DNA from: Aliiruegeria sabulilitoris
GTDB lineage: Bacteria; Pseudomonadota; Alphaproteobacteria; Rhodobacterales; Rhodobacteraceae
NCBI RefSeq assembly: GCF_001558155.1
Contig: NZ_LOAS01000007.1
Coordinates: 62,001 to 126,000 of the forward strand
Length of the DNA stretch: 64,000 nucleotides
Reading direction: 5' to 3'
Both the position numbers and the translations under genes were made by a program. The notes beneath the pieces are model-generated. The model ran no database searches. It saw nothing but the letters and a program-made list of their open reading frames with translations, and had not been told where the DNA came from. This document shows, one piece after another, positions 9,944 to 18,907 of the stretch. Position 1 is the stretch's first letter. Each line of letters starts with the position of its first letter.

Positions 9944-11200
9944 ATGCGTATGCTCTGGGCTATCCTGCTGCTGATCGCCTCGCCGCTTGCCGCGGCCGAG
10001 TGGGACGTGCCGCCGCGGCCCGGGGCGATTGCCGAGACACTGGCCCGGGCCGCGGAGGGCGACGTGCTTCGCCTGCTGCCCGGGACCTATCCCGAAACCG
10101 TCGAACTGGCCTTTCCGGTCACGCTCGACGGACAGGGCCACGCGATCCTCGACGGACAGGACCGGGGAAGCGTGCTCACCGTGACCGGCGCGGACGTCAC
10201 GGTGACAGGGATCACGATCATCGGATCGGGGTCCGCCCATGAGGAGATCGATTCCGGCATCAAGTTGACCAAGGGGGCCACTCGCGCCCGTGTCGTCAGC
10301 AACGTGCTGGAGGGCAATCTCTACGGGGTCGACATCCACGGCGCGCGCGACGCCGTGGTTGCCGGCAACACCATCACCGGACGCACCGACCAGCGGATGA
10401 ACGATCGCGGCAATGGTGTCTATGTCTGGAACGCACCCGGCGCGGTGGTCGAGGACAATGACATCCGGCTTGGCCGCGACGGGATTTTCGTGAATTCCTC
10501 CAAGAAGAACATCTTCAGGAACAACACCTTCCGCGACCTGCGCTTTGCCGTGCACTACATGTATGCCAACCAGTCCGAGGTGACGGGCAATGTCTCCATC
10601 GGCAACGATCTCGGCTACGCGGTGATGTTCTCAAGGCAGGTCAAGGTGGCCAACAACGTCTCCATCGATGACCGCGAGCATGGCGTGATGATGAACTACG
10701 CCAACCACAGCGAGATCACCGGCAACTACGTGAAGGGGACGGAGCAGAAATGCGCCTTCCTCTACAACTCCAACAAGAACCTGTTTTCCGACAACCATTT
10801 CGAAGGTTGCGGCATCGGCATCCACTTCACCGCCGGCTCCGAGGGCAACCGGATCCTTGGCAATGCCTTCATCGCCAACCGGACCCAGGTGAAATACGTC
10901 TCCTCCCGCTGGGTGGAGTGGTCCGAGGAGGGCAGGGGCAACTACTGGTCCGATTTTGCCGCCTATGACCTGAATGGCGACGGCATTGCCGATGCGCCTT
11001 ACCGACCCAATGACAGCATGGATCACGTGCTCTGGACGCAGCCGGCGGCCAAGCTGCTGCTCGGCTCCCCGGCGGTGCAGCTCGTACGCTGGTCGCAATC
11101 TGCCTTCCCGGCGCTCTTGCCGGGCGGGGTGATCGACAGCCACCCGTTGATGCGACCGCGAGAGATCGACCTGACCGGATGGGAGGGACTGAATGACTGA
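9944..11200 (+). CDS. nosD: NosD, periplasmic beta-helix protein for NosZ copper-sulfur centre assembly
   Basis: A 418-residue protein with a cleavable signal peptide (about residues 1-18) and a right-handed parallel beta-helix of CASH/PbH1 repeats, visible as recurring GI..N..., NxFxxN and G..I.G.. patterns. NosD works with the NosFY ABC transporter to deliver the sulfur species needed for the CuZ centre of NosZ. It starts 3 bases after the nosZ stop and overlaps nosF by 8 bases, so it is part of the same transcript. Confidence 0.95.
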   Translation: MRMLWAILLLIASPLAAAEWDVPPRPGAIAETLARAAEGDVLRLLPGTYPETVELAFPVTLDGQGHAILDGQDRGSVLTVTGADVTVTGITIIGSGSAHEEIDSGIKLTKGATRARVVSNVLEGNLYGVDIHGARDAVVAGNTITGRTDQRMNDRGNGVYVWNAPGAVVEDNDIRLGRDGIFVNSSKKNIFRNNTFRDLRFAVHYMYANQSEVTGNVSIGNDLGYAVMFSRQVKVANNVSIDDREHGVMMNYANHSEITGNYVKGTEQKCAFLYNSNKNLFSDNHFEGCGIGIHFTAGSEGNRILGNAFIANRTQVKYVSSRWVEWSEEGRGNYWSDFAAYDLNGDGIADAPYRPNDSMDHVLWTQPAAKLLLGSPAVQLVRWSQSAFPALLPGGVIDSHPLMRPREIDLTGWEGLND

Positions 11201-12089
11201 TATCCTGACAATCGACAGTGCCAGCAAGCGCCGCGCCGGGCAGTTGACGCTCGATGCCGTGAGCCTGGCGCTGGCCCCAGGTGAGCGCGTGGCGCTTCTT
11301 GGCCATAATGGCGCCGGCAAGTCCACGCTGATGAAGCTGATCCTCGGGCTGACGCCGCTGGATGGCGGCACAATCCGCGTCGCGGGTGTGGCTCCGGGCA
11401 GCAATGCCGCCCGCCTCGCCACAGCCTTCCTTCCGGAAGCGGTGAGCTTTCACAAGTCACTCACGGGACGTGACCAGCTTTCGCTGTTCGCGCGTCTCGC
11501 CGGCGTCGGATGCGTGCCGGTGGCCGGCCTGCTGGAGCGGGTCGGCCTTGCCGATGCGGCGGACCGGCGCATCGGCACCTATTCCAAGGGGATGCGCCAG
11601 CGGCTCGGGCTGGCGCAGGTTCTGCTCGGCAAACCGGCCGTGGCGCTGCTGGATGAACCGACAAGCGGGCTGGATCCGCTTTCGCGCCAGGAGCTTTACA
11701 CGATCATCGACGAGTTGGCCGAACAGGGGACCGCAGTGCTGGTGGCCTCGCACGCGCTGACCGAGGTCGAGGCGCGGACCGACCGCATTGCGATCCTGCG
11801 CAAGGGGCGGCTGGTGGCTAACGACACGCTGGCGAGCCTGTCGCACAAGGCGGGCCTGCCAACGAAACTGCGCATTCGAGCCCGCCAGGGTGCGGCCGAC
11901 CGGTTCGCCGCGGATACCGGCGGGCGGCGCATAAACGGCGCCTCCGTCGAGCTTTCCTGCGCGCCCGAAGCCAAGATGGAGCAGCTCCGCCGTTTCGCCG
12001 CCATGACCGATACGGTGGAGGACATCGAGATGACCCCGCCACGGCTGGAGGACCTCTATCGCCACTTTGCACAGGAGGAAGGCGCATGA
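11193..12089 (+). CDS. nosF: NosF, ABC transporter ATPase for NosZ maturation
   Basis: A 298-residue ABC ATPase. Walker A is GHNGAGKST at residues 37-45, the signature region reads YSKGMRQRLGLA, and Walker B with the D-loop is VALLDEPTSGLDP, followed by the switch His in ASHALTE. The C-terminal about 70 residues are the usual NosF extension. It powers NosY in the inner membrane and acts with NosD in CuZ assembly. It overlaps both nosD (8 bases) and nosY (4 bases). Confidence 0.95.
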   Translation: MTDILTIDSASKRRAGQLTLDAVSLALAPGERVALLGHNGAGKSTLMKLILGLTPLDGGTIRVAGVAPGSNAARLATAFLPEAVSFHKSLTGRDQLSLFARLAGVGCVPVAGLLERVGLADAADRRIGTYSKGMRQRLGLAQVLLGKPAVALLDEPTSGLDPLSRQELYTIIDELAEQGTAVLVASHALTEVEARTDRIAILRKGRLVANDTLASLSHKAGLPTKLRIRARQGAADRFAADTGGRRINGASVELSCAPEAKMEQLRRFAAMTDTVEDIEMTPPRLEDLYRHFAQEEGA

Positions 12090-12910
12090 TCGGCCGTGTT
12101 CTTGCCGTCGCCCGTACCGAATGGCTCATTGTCCGCCGCAACCGCTGGCTGTTCCTGGCCACGCTCATCATGCTGCTCTTCGCTTTGGCGCTGACCTTCG
12201 CCGGCTCCGCGCCGACAGGAACGCTCGGCGTCGACCGGCTGACCGTGGCCGTGGCTTCGATGACCACGCTCTCCGTCTATCTCGCGCCGCTTCTGGCGCT
12301 GATGATGAGCTTTGACTCCATCGCCGGAGAGGCCGATCGCGGCAGCCTTGCGCTGTTGCTCTCCTACCCGGCCGGGCGGGGCGAGATCCTCGGGGGCAAA
12401 TTCCTCGCCCATCTGGCGGCGCTCGGTTTTGCCATGAGCGTAGGCTTCGGCACCTCCGGTCTCGTCGTCGCGGCCACCGGCGGGGCGTCATTGGAAAGCG
12501 CGCTGGCGGTCGGGCGCCTGATCGGCACGTCGATCCTGCTCGGGGCCGTCTTTCTGGCATTCGGCTACATGCTTTCGAGCCTTGCAGGAAGCCCGGCCGC
12601 GGCTGCGGGTCTGTCCGCAGCACTGTGGCTGGTGGTGGTTGTTCTCTATGATCTCGGCCTGCTGGGTGCTGTTGTGGCCGATGCGGGTGGTTACTTCACG
12701 CAGAATGTCTTCCCCTGGGTGTTGACCGCCAATCCCGCCGACGCGTTCCGGCTCTGGAATGTCGCGGCCTCAACCGATGTGGCGCTTGCCACGGGGATGG
12801 CCGGCGTGTCCGGAAGCCTGCCGGACTGGGCCGCACCGGCCTCGCTCGCTTTCTGGCTGATCGCCGGCTTCGCCATGGCCCGCACCGCGTTGCGGAGGTT
12901 GGAGCCATGA
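12086..12910 (+). CDS. nosY: NosY, ABC transporter permease for NosZ maturation
   Basis: A 274-residue integral membrane protein with about six hydrophobic segments and the ABC-2 type permease layout, including the conserved SFDSIAGEADRGSLALLLSYP region between membrane segments 2 and 3. It is the membrane half of the NosDFY machine. ATGA overlaps join it to nosF and nosL. Confidence 0.94.
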   Translation: MIGRVLAVARTEWLIVRRNRWLFLATLIMLLFALALTFAGSAPTGTLGVDRLTVAVASMTTLSVYLAPLLALMMSFDSIAGEADRGSLALLLSYPAGRGEILGGKFLAHLAALGFAMSVGFGTSGLVVAATGGASLESALAVGRLIGTSILLGAVFLAFGYMLSSLAGSPAAAAGLSAALWLVVVVLYDLGLLGAVVADAGGYFTQNVFPWVLTANPADAFRLWNVAASTDVALATGMAGVSGSLPDWAAPASLAFWLIAGFAMARTALRRLEP

Positions 12911-13425
12911 AGCACATCCTGATCCCCTGCCTGCTGTTGCTGCTGACCGCCTGCAAGGAAGAGGTCGCAGAGGCCCCGGATCCGTCCCCCATGACCGATG
13001 CCGCTCTAAGCTATTTCTGCCAGATGAACGTGGCCGAACATGGTGGTCCCAAGGGACAGATCCATCTTGAGGGCTACCCGGCGCCGATCTTTTTCGCGCA
13101 GGTGCGGGACATGGTCGCCTATCTCAAGAGCCCGGAACGTGACGCCCATATCCTCGCGATCTATGTCAGCGACATGGGCGCGGCGCCCTCCTGGGCGGAG
13201 CCCGGCGCCGAGAACTGGATCGCTGCCGATACCGCCCATTTCGTCGTTGGTGCCGGGGTCGCGGGTGGTATGGGCGCACCTGAAATCGTGCCATTCGCAC
13301 AACCTGCCAAGGCGCAGGCCTTCATCGATCGATATGGCGGCGCCGCGATGCCGCTGGGCACTATCCCGGACGAGGCCGCCCTGGGCTCGGTCGACCTGAA
13401 CCAGCCGTTGGAGCAACCCTCATGA
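12907..13425 (+). CDS. nosL: NosL, outer-face copper(I) lipoprotein chaperone
   Basis: A 172-residue lipoprotein. The lipobox LLTAC places the lipidated cysteine at residue 16. The short CQM motif at residues 38-40 is the conserved metal-binding signature of NosL, which binds Cu(I) and supplies it to apo-NosZ through NosDFY. The start overlaps nosY and the end overlaps nosX, both by 4 bases. Confidence 0.94.
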   Translation: MKHILIPCLLLLLTACKEEVAEAPDPSPMTDAALSYFCQMNVAEHGGPKGQIHLEGYPAPIFFAQVRDMVAYLKSPERDAHILAIYVSDMGAAPSWAEPGAENWIAADTAHFVVGAGVAGGMGAPEIVPFAQPAKAQAFIDRYGGAAMPLGTIPDEAALGSVDLNQPLEQPS

Positions 13426-14351
13426 TCTCGTCCCTGACGCGCCGGCGTTTCCTTGCAATCTCGGCCAGTGCCGCCGCCGCGCCAGCACTGGCCGGCCAAC
13501 CGGCCGCGCATTGGCGTGGGCTGGCGCTTGGTGCCGGGGCAAGCATGCAGCTTGCAGGGCTCGCGCCAGATCGGGCCGCGCCCGTCTTCTCATCGGTGGA
13601 GGCGGAACTGCGTCGGCTGGAAGCGATCTTCAGCCTCCATCGGCGCGGCTCGGCCATCGACAGGTTGAACCGCGACGGCCGGCTGGATCACCCCCCCGCC
13701 GAACTTCTGGAAGTCCTGACACTGGCTGGACGCCTGCACGACGTGTCCGGCGGCGCCTTCGATCCAACGATCCAGCCGCTCTGGCAACTACAGGCGGCGG
13801 GCGCAATTTCTGGACACCCGCCAGGGGTCGGTGATCTGTCGGCGACGTTGAGAAGAACAGGGTGGCGGCACCTGCGAATGGACACAGGGCAGATTGCCTT
13901 CGCCCGTCCCGGCATGGCGCTGACGCTCAACGGCATCGCGCAGGGCTACATCACGGATCGGGTTGCATCGCTGCTGCATGCGCGGGGCCTGCAAGACATC
14001 CTGATCGACATGGGTGAGATCGTGGCAAGCGGGACGCGCTCCGACGGGTCTGCCTGGGTGGCCGGTGTCGCGCGGCCGGACGGCCGTGTTGTCCACAAGG
14101 TGCAACTGCGCGACCGGGCGCTTGCGACGTCGTCGCCGTCGGGCACGCTGCTGGATCCGCGGGGGGAGGTTGGCCACATCCTCCATCCCGCGACGGGTCT
14201 GTCGGCGATGGGGCAGGGGGTGGTCTCGGTAAGTGCGCCACGCGCGGCGCTTGCCGATGGCCTGTCGACCGCCTGCTGCCTGCTGAGCGCAGAAGGGGCC
14301 GCGACCGCTGTTGCTGCATTTCCGGATGCGCGCCTGGAGGTGATCGCCTGA
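13422..14351 (+). CDS. nosX: NosX, ApbE-type periplasmic FMN transferase for NosR
   Basis: A 309-residue ApbE-family protein that covalently attaches FMN to a threonine of NosR. A Tat-like signal (TRRRFLAIS near residues 6-14) precedes the domain. ApbE hallmarks are seen: the SGGAFDPTIQPLW region, LNGIAQGYITD, IDMGEIVASG, and a C-terminal ADGLSTACCLL segment. It ends the nos operon (nosRZDFYLX order) and is convergent with the small gene ending at 14368. Confidence 0.93.
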   Translation: MISSLTRRRFLAISASAAAAPALAGQPAAHWRGLALGAGASMQLAGLAPDRAAPVFSSVEAELRRLEAIFSLHRRGSAIDRLNRDGRLDHPPAELLEVLTLAGRLHDVSGGAFDPTIQPLWQLQAAGAISGHPPGVGDLSATLRRTGWRHLRMDTGQIAFARPGMALTLNGIAQGYITDRVASLLHARGLQDILIDMGEIVASGTRSDGSAWVAGVARPDGRVVHKVQLRDRALATSSPSGTLLDPRGEVGHILHPATGLSAMGQGVVSVSAPRAALADGLSTACCLLSAEGAATAVAAFPDARLEVIA

Positions 14352-14367
14352 ACCGGGCTGTCCGGGT

Positions 14368-14667
14368 CTATCCCTTCCGACGTGGCCTCCGCTCGGCCTC
14401 GTCCATCAGCCCGCGCACCCATCGCGCGGCCATCCAGCCAGCGGGTATTCCCAGGGGCAGGCTTACCCAGATCGCCAGGGCCGGCGAGATCGCGGGCAGG
14501 CCGATCGTCTGTCCCATCAGGCCCAGCATGAAGAGGTTGATCGCCACGGCTGCCGCGGCAAACGGATAGAGCAGGACGGCAAGCTTTCGGATCGACCAAT
14601 TGCCATCCGCACCGCCTGCGCTGTCCTGCTTGCCAGCCTGTGCCCGACTGGCTTTGGTGCACGGCAT
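14368..14667 (-). CDS. Small two-helix membrane protein, divergent from nnrS
   Basis: A 99-residue protein with two clear membrane segments (about residues 32-52 and 60-80) and basic ends; a GGGGCGGAG site sits 10 bases before the ATG at 14667. It is read away from nnrS. The NNR box at 14731-14744 is the only obvious regulatory site in the shared region and is correctly placed (centre about 70 bases before this ATG) to drive it as well. Small membrane proteins called NnrT occur near nor/nnr genes in Rhodobacter, but I cannot confirm identity. Confidence 0.65.
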   Translation of the reverse strand: MPCTKASRAQAGKQDSAGGADGNWSIRKLAVLLYPFAAAAVAINLFMLGLMGQTIGLPAISPALAIWVSLPLGIPAGWMAARWVRGLMDEAERRPRRKG

Positions 14668-14730
14668 TTCTGTTGCTCCGCCCCGATTGGTGGTGATGTC
14701 TCAAAATCCCACGGCGCCTGGCTAGTTTCC

Positions 14731-14744
14731 TTGACTTTCGTTAA
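14731..14744 (+). promoter_or_regulatory. NNR/Dnr-type box between the small membrane gene and nnrS
   Basis: TTGAC-TTTC-GTTAA is a near-palindromic NNR box. The 18-bp context CCTTGACTTTCGTTAAGG (14729-14746) is identical to the box before norC. It could drive nnrS (ATG 14850) and, in the other direction, the gene starting at 14667. Confidence 0.8.
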
Positions 14745-14849
14745 GGTGCTGGGCCTGCCGGACGTCTATTCCCGCAACATGATCCGGACAGCGCTTGTCG
14801 CGCGGTCCGAAGATTCACCTTTCGCAGGCACCACGAGGACAGAACCGCC

Positions 14850-16049
14850 ATGACTCCCCGCATGAACATCTTCTTCTCGGAGGGCTTTCGGGTCTTTTTC
14901 CTGTCGGCGGGGCTCTATGCTGTTTTCGCGGGGGTCATCTGGGTGATCTGGCTGACAGACCCGTTTCCGGGCGGCGTGCTCGGTGCACCGCAATTTGCCG
15001 TACCGCCGCAGCAATGGCACGCGCATGAGATGATTTTCGGCTATGCCAGCACGGCGCTCGGCGGTTTCCTCCTGACGGCCGTGCCCAACTGGACCGGCAC
15101 CCAGGCTGCGCGCCACCTGTTCGTTATCCTTACAGCCAGCATCTGGCTGGCCGGACGTGTGGCGGTATGGTTTGCGATGGTGCTGCCCGCAGGGCTGGTG
15201 GCATTGCTGGATCTCGCCTTCCTGCCCATCCTGATCGTCAAGATCGCCCAGCAATTGATGAAACGGCCCAAGCCACAGAACGTTCTGTTCGTGCTGTTCC
15301 TTTCCATCGTGTGGGCCGGGAACCTGATGGTGCATCTTGAGTGGATGGGGATCACGGCTGACACGCTCGACAGCGGGATGCGCGTCGGGCTGCTGGGGCT
15401 GTGTTCGATGATCGGGGTGCTCGGTGGCAGGGTCACGCCGGGCTTCACACGCAATGCCATGAAACGCGCGGACCTGCCCGAGCAGGCCTGGCCCCGGTCA
15501 ACGGAGAGGCTGGACAAGGCCGGGCTTGCCCTGGCGGTCATACTGCCGCTTGCCTTGCTTATCGGGGTGCCAGCCGTCCCGGTCGGCGGACTCGCGATCC
15601 TGTCGGGGGGCGTGCAACTTGTCCGGCTCTCGCGCTGGAGCGGGCGTTGGACCCTGAACCAACCCATCCTGCTGGCCCTGCATCTCGGGATGGCCATGCT
15701 TGGCCTTGGCCTGGTTCTCTGGGGGCTGGCATGGATTGGGTTCGGCGATGAAGTCGCGGCGCTGCACCTGCTTGGAATCGGGGCCGTCGGCGGTATGACG
15801 CTCGCTGTCATGAGCCGCGCGGTGCTCGGCCATACCGGCCGGGAACTGATCGCTCCGGGGCCGGTCGCGGCGAGCTATCTTATCATCGCGGCGAGCGCCG
15901 TTCTGCGCTGGATCGGCTCGGAACTGTCCGGGGACTGGTATTCTCCGCTGGTAGTCGGCTCCGGTCTTTGCTGGGTGCTTGCCTTTGCGCTGTATACCGT
16001 CTCCGTTCTGCCGCTCGTGACTACCCCACGTCTGCCAAGGGCCGGCTGA
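14850..16049 (+). CDS. nnrS: NnrS family heme/copper membrane protein, NO stress
   Basis: A 399-residue protein with about twelve membrane segments and the NnrS features: EGFRVFFLSAGLYA near the N-terminus, QWHAHEMIFGYASTALGGFLLTAVPNWTG in the second and third helices, GGRVTPGFTRNAM in the middle, and a late HLLGIGAVGGMTLAVMSRAVLGHTGR. NnrS proteins protect cells against nitric oxide and are co-regulated with nir/nor genes. An NNR box lies 105 bases before the ATG. norC follows in the same direction after its own NNR box. Confidence 0.94.
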   Translation: MTPRMNIFFSEGFRVFFLSAGLYAVFAGVIWVIWLTDPFPGGVLGAPQFAVPPQQWHAHEMIFGYASTALGGFLLTAVPNWTGTQAARHLFVILTASIWLAGRVAVWFAMVLPAGLVALLDLAFLPILIVKIAQQLMKRPKPQNVLFVLFLSIVWAGNLMVHLEWMGITADTLDSGMRVGLLGLCSMIGVLGGRVTPGFTRNAMKRADLPEQAWPRSTERLDKAGLALAVILPLALLIGVPAVPVGGLAILSGGVQLVRLSRWSGRWTLNQPILLALHLGMAMLGLGLVLWGLAWIGFGDEVAALHLLGIGAVGGMTLAVMSRAVLGHTGRELIAPGPVAASYLIIAASAVLRWIGSELSGDWYSPLVVGSGLCWVLAFALYTVSVLPLVTTPRLPRAG

Positions 16050-16161
16050 ATTTCCTCGATCCACGCATCGCCCGCGCCCTGCATCCTGCAGCGCGATTCT
16101 TCGGTGTGCCGTAAGCCCTCTGGCGAGCCCAATCTCGCGTGCCACGAGCATTTTCACATCC

Positions 16162-16175
16162 TTGACTTTCGTTAA
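16162..16175 (+). promoter_or_regulatory. NNR/Dnr-type box controlling norCBQDEF
   Basis: TTGAC-TTTC-GTTAA, identical to the nnrS box including the flanking CC/GG (16160-16177). A -41.5 placement predicts a transcription start near 16210, about 29 bases before the norC ATG. Confidence 0.82.
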
Positions 16176-16238
16176 GGCGAGTCGGGCTTACACCTTTCAT
16201 CCTTTCTTCATCACCAACGCTTCGCAAAGGAGCGCGCA

Positions 16239-16691
16239 ATGCGCGAAGTCATGACAAAAAGCATGGCCCGCAATATCTTCTATGGCGGGTCATTGTTCTT
16301 CATCCTCATCTTCCTGGGCCTCTCGGTCCACTCACATCGCTACATCGTCAACCAGTCGACCGACGCGAATACGCTCAACGAGAGCGTGGCGGCGGGCAAA
16401 CGTGTCTGGGAACACAACGCCTGCATCAACTGCCACACAATACTTGGCGAGGGCGCCTATTACGCTCCGGAAGTGGGCAACGTGATGACCCGCTGGGGTG
16501 TGCTGGACGATCCCGAGGCCGCTTTCGAAACCCTCAAGGGCTGGATGGAAGCGATGCCGACGGGCATCGAGGGCCGCCGGCAGATGCCGAACTTCCACCT
16601 GACGGATGACGAGATCCGCGACCTCACCAATTTCCTGATCTGGACCGACAAGATCGACGCGCAGGACTGGCCGCCGAACGACGCCGGCTGA
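16239..16691 (+). CDS. norC: NorC, cytochrome c subunit of nitric oxide reductase
   Basis: A 150-residue membrane-anchored monoheme cytochrome c. One N-terminal anchor helix (about residues 13-30) is followed by the heme motif CINCH (near residue 65) and a later RRQMPNFHLTDDEIRDL segment whose Met is the expected sixth ligand. It takes electrons from periplasmic donors and passes them to NorB. AAAGGAG lies 7 bases before the ATG. norB follows after 20 bases. Confidence 0.97.
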   Translation: MREVMTKSMARNIFYGGSLFFILIFLGLSVHSHRYIVNQSTDANTLNESVAAGKRVWEHNACINCHTILGEGAYYAPEVGNVMTRWGVLDDPEAAFETLKGWMEAMPTGIEGRRQMPNFHLTDDEIRDLTNFLIWTDKIDAQDWPPNDAG

Positions 16692-16711
16692 AGGAAAGAG
16701 AGAACAGAGAT

Positions 16712-18082
16712 ATGAAATACCAATCACAGAAAATCGCCCTTGCCTACTTCGCTGTTGCAATGGGGCTTTTCGCGGTGCAGGTGACGATGGGGCTCGTGCT
16801 GGGCTGGGTCTATGTCTCGCCCAATTTCCTGAGCGAGTTGCTCCCCTTCAACATCCTGCGGATGCTGCACACCAATTCGCTGATCGTCTGGTTGATCTGC
16901 GGCTTCTTCGGAGCGGCCTATTTCCTGATCCCGGAGGAGGCGGAGCGCGAGATCCACTCCACCAAGCTCGCCTATCTGCAACTTATCATCCTGGTCGTGG
17001 GCACGCTGGGCGTGGTGCTGACTTACACGTTCAACCTCTTCGAGGGCAACTGGCTGCTCGGCAAGGAGGGCCGCGAATTCATCGAACAGCCCAAATGGGT
17101 CAAGATGGGCATCGTCGTTGCGGCGCTGATCTTCCTCTTCAACGTCACGATGACGGTGCTGAAGGGCAAGAAGACCGCCATCACCAATATCCTGCTGTTG
17201 GGCCTCTGGGGGCTGGCGCTGCTGTTCCTGTTCTCCTTCTACAACCCGGAGAACCTCAGCCTCGACAAGCAGTACTGGTGGTACATCGTGCATCTGTGGG
17301 TCGAGGGCGTCTGGGAGCTGATCATGGCGTCGATCCTGGCCTACCTGATGCTCAAGCTCACCGGCGTCGATCGCGAGATCGTCGAGAAATGGCTCTATGT
17401 CATCGTCGCCGCCGCGCTCTTCTCCGGCATCCTTGGCACCGGCCACCACTATTACTGGATCGGCACGCCGGGTTACTGGCAGTGGATCGGCTCGATCTTC
17501 AGCGCGCTGGAAGTCATCCCGTTCTTCGCCATGATGGCCTTTGCCTTCGTCATGGTCTGGAAAGGCCGCCGGGACCACCCGAACAAGGCCGCGCTCCTGT
17601 GGTCGCTCGGCTGCGCCACGCTGGCCTTCTTCGGTGCCGGCGTCTGGGGCTTCCTGCACACGCTGCACGGGGTGAACTACTACACTCACGGCACACAGAT
17701 CACGGCCGCGCACGGACACCTGGCCTTCTTCGGCGCTTACGTCTCGCTCAACCTCGCCATCTTCACCTATGCCATGCCGATCCTGAAAGTACGCGACCCC
17801 TATAACCAGGTGCTCAACATGGCCTCCTTCTGGCTGATGGCCGGTGGAATGACCTTCATGACCTTCGTGCTGACCTTCGCCGGCACCCTGCAGACGCATC
17901 TGCAGCGCGTCCTCGGGGAATACTTCATGGACGTGCAGGACCAGCTGGCATTGTTCTACTGGATGCGCTTCGGCTCCGGTATCGCCGTTGTGCTCGGGGC
18001 GTTGCTCTTCATCTACGCCGTGGCCATGCCCCGCAAGGAGATCATTGAACCCGGCAAGACCGCCGAAGTACCGGCGGAGTGA
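16712..18082 (+). CDS. norB: NorB, catalytic subunit of nitric oxide reductase
   Basis: Reduces 2 NO to N2O at a heme b3-FeB centre in the inner membrane. The 456-residue protein has about twelve helices and the heme-copper oxidase-like layout, with HTNSLIVWLICGFFGAAYF near the N-terminus, IVHLWVEGVWELIMASI (the conserved His/Glu region), GTGHHYYWIGTPGYWQWIG (metal-binding His pair) and a later GVNYYTHGTQITAAHGHLAFFGAY. The length is that of the short-chain cNor type that pairs with NorC. Confidence 0.98.
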   Translation: MKYQSQKIALAYFAVAMGLFAVQVTMGLVLGWVYVSPNFLSELLPFNILRMLHTNSLIVWLICGFFGAAYFLIPEEAEREIHSTKLAYLQLIILVVGTLGVVLTYTFNLFEGNWLLGKEGREFIEQPKWVKMGIVVAALIFLFNVTMTVLKGKKTAITNILLLGLWGLALLFLFSFYNPENLSLDKQYWWYIVHLWVEGVWELIMASILAYLMLKLTGVDREIVEKWLYVIVAAALFSGILGTGHHYYWIGTPGYWQWIGSIFSALEVIPFFAMMAFAFVMVWKGRRDHPNKAALLWSLGCATLAFFGAGVWGFLHTLHGVNYYTHGTQITAAHGHLAFFGAYVSLNLAIFTYAMPILKVRDPYNQVLNMASFWLMAGGMTFMTFVLTFAGTLQTHLQRVLGEYFMDVQDQLALFYWMRFGSGIAVVLGALLFIYAVAMPRKEIIEPGKTAEVPAE

Positions 18083-18087
18083 TCGAA

Positions 18088-18897
18088 ATGGATGGATCCA
18101 TGACACATGCGAAAGGGGCGGCCGACGCCCCCTTCTACCTGCCCCAGTCTGACGAATGCACGGTCTTCGAGGCAGCCCATGAAAACGGCCTGCCGGTTCT
18201 GCTCAAGGGGCCGACCGGCTGCGGAAAGACACGCTTCGTCAGCCACATGGCGGAACGTCTGGGCCGAAAGCTCTACACCGTCGCCTGCCATGACGACCTG
18301 GCAGCGGCGGACCTGATCGGACGCTATCTGCTGAAAGGCGGCGAGACCGTCTGGGTGGATGGCCCGTTGACCCGTGCGGTCAGGGAGGGCGCGATCTGCT
18401 ATCTCGACGAGGTGGTGGAAGCGCGCAAGGATGTGACGGTCGTGCTGCACCCCCTCACGGACGACCGTCGCATCCTTCCCATCGACCGCACGGGCGAAGA
18501 ACTGCTTGCGGCGCCGGGCTTCATGCTCGTGGCCTCCTACAACCCCGGCTACCAGAATATCCTGAAGACCTTGAAGCCGTCCACGCGACAGCGTTTCATC
18601 TCTGTCGAATTCGGGTTCCCCAGGCCGGACTTGGAAGTGCGCGTGGTCGCGCAGGAGAGCGGGCTTGACGAAGACCGTGTTCGCGCACTCGTGCGCCTCG
18701 CCGGCAAGCTGCGTGCGCTCAAGGGGCAGGACATCGAAGAGGGTGTCTCGACCCGTCTGGTCGTCTATGCAGCGACGTTGATCCGGCAGGGAATGGGCAT
18801 TGAACGGGCCATTCTCGCGGCGATGATCGAACCGCTCACCGATGATGAGGACGTGAAGGGCGGCCTTCTCGATCTTGTCACGGCGGTCTTCGGATAA
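18088..18897 (+). CDS. norQ: NorQ, MoxR-type AAA+ ATPase for NO reductase activation
   Basis: A 269-residue AAA+ ATPase with Walker A GPTGCGKT at residues 41-48 and a Walker B region ICYLDEVVEA. NorQ works with the VWA protein NorD to insert the non-heme iron into NorB. Three starts are possible (GTG 18079, ATG 18088, ATG 18100); I chose 18088 because GGAG ends 8 bases before it. It starts just after the norB stop, indicating the same transcript. Confidence 0.94.
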   Translation: MDGSMTHAKGAADAPFYLPQSDECTVFEAAHENGLPVLLKGPTGCGKTRFVSHMAERLGRKLYTVACHDDLAAADLIGRYLLKGGETVWVDGPLTRAVREGAICYLDEVVEARKDVTVVLHPLTDDRRILPIDRTGEELLAAPGFMLVASYNPGYQNILKTLKPSTRQRFISVEFGFPRPDLEVRVVAQESGLDEDRVRALVRLAGKLRALKGQDIEEGVSTRLVVYAATLIRQGMGIERAILAAMIEPLTDDEDVKGGLLDLVTAVFG

Positions 18898-18907
18898 GGT
18901 CATCCAG

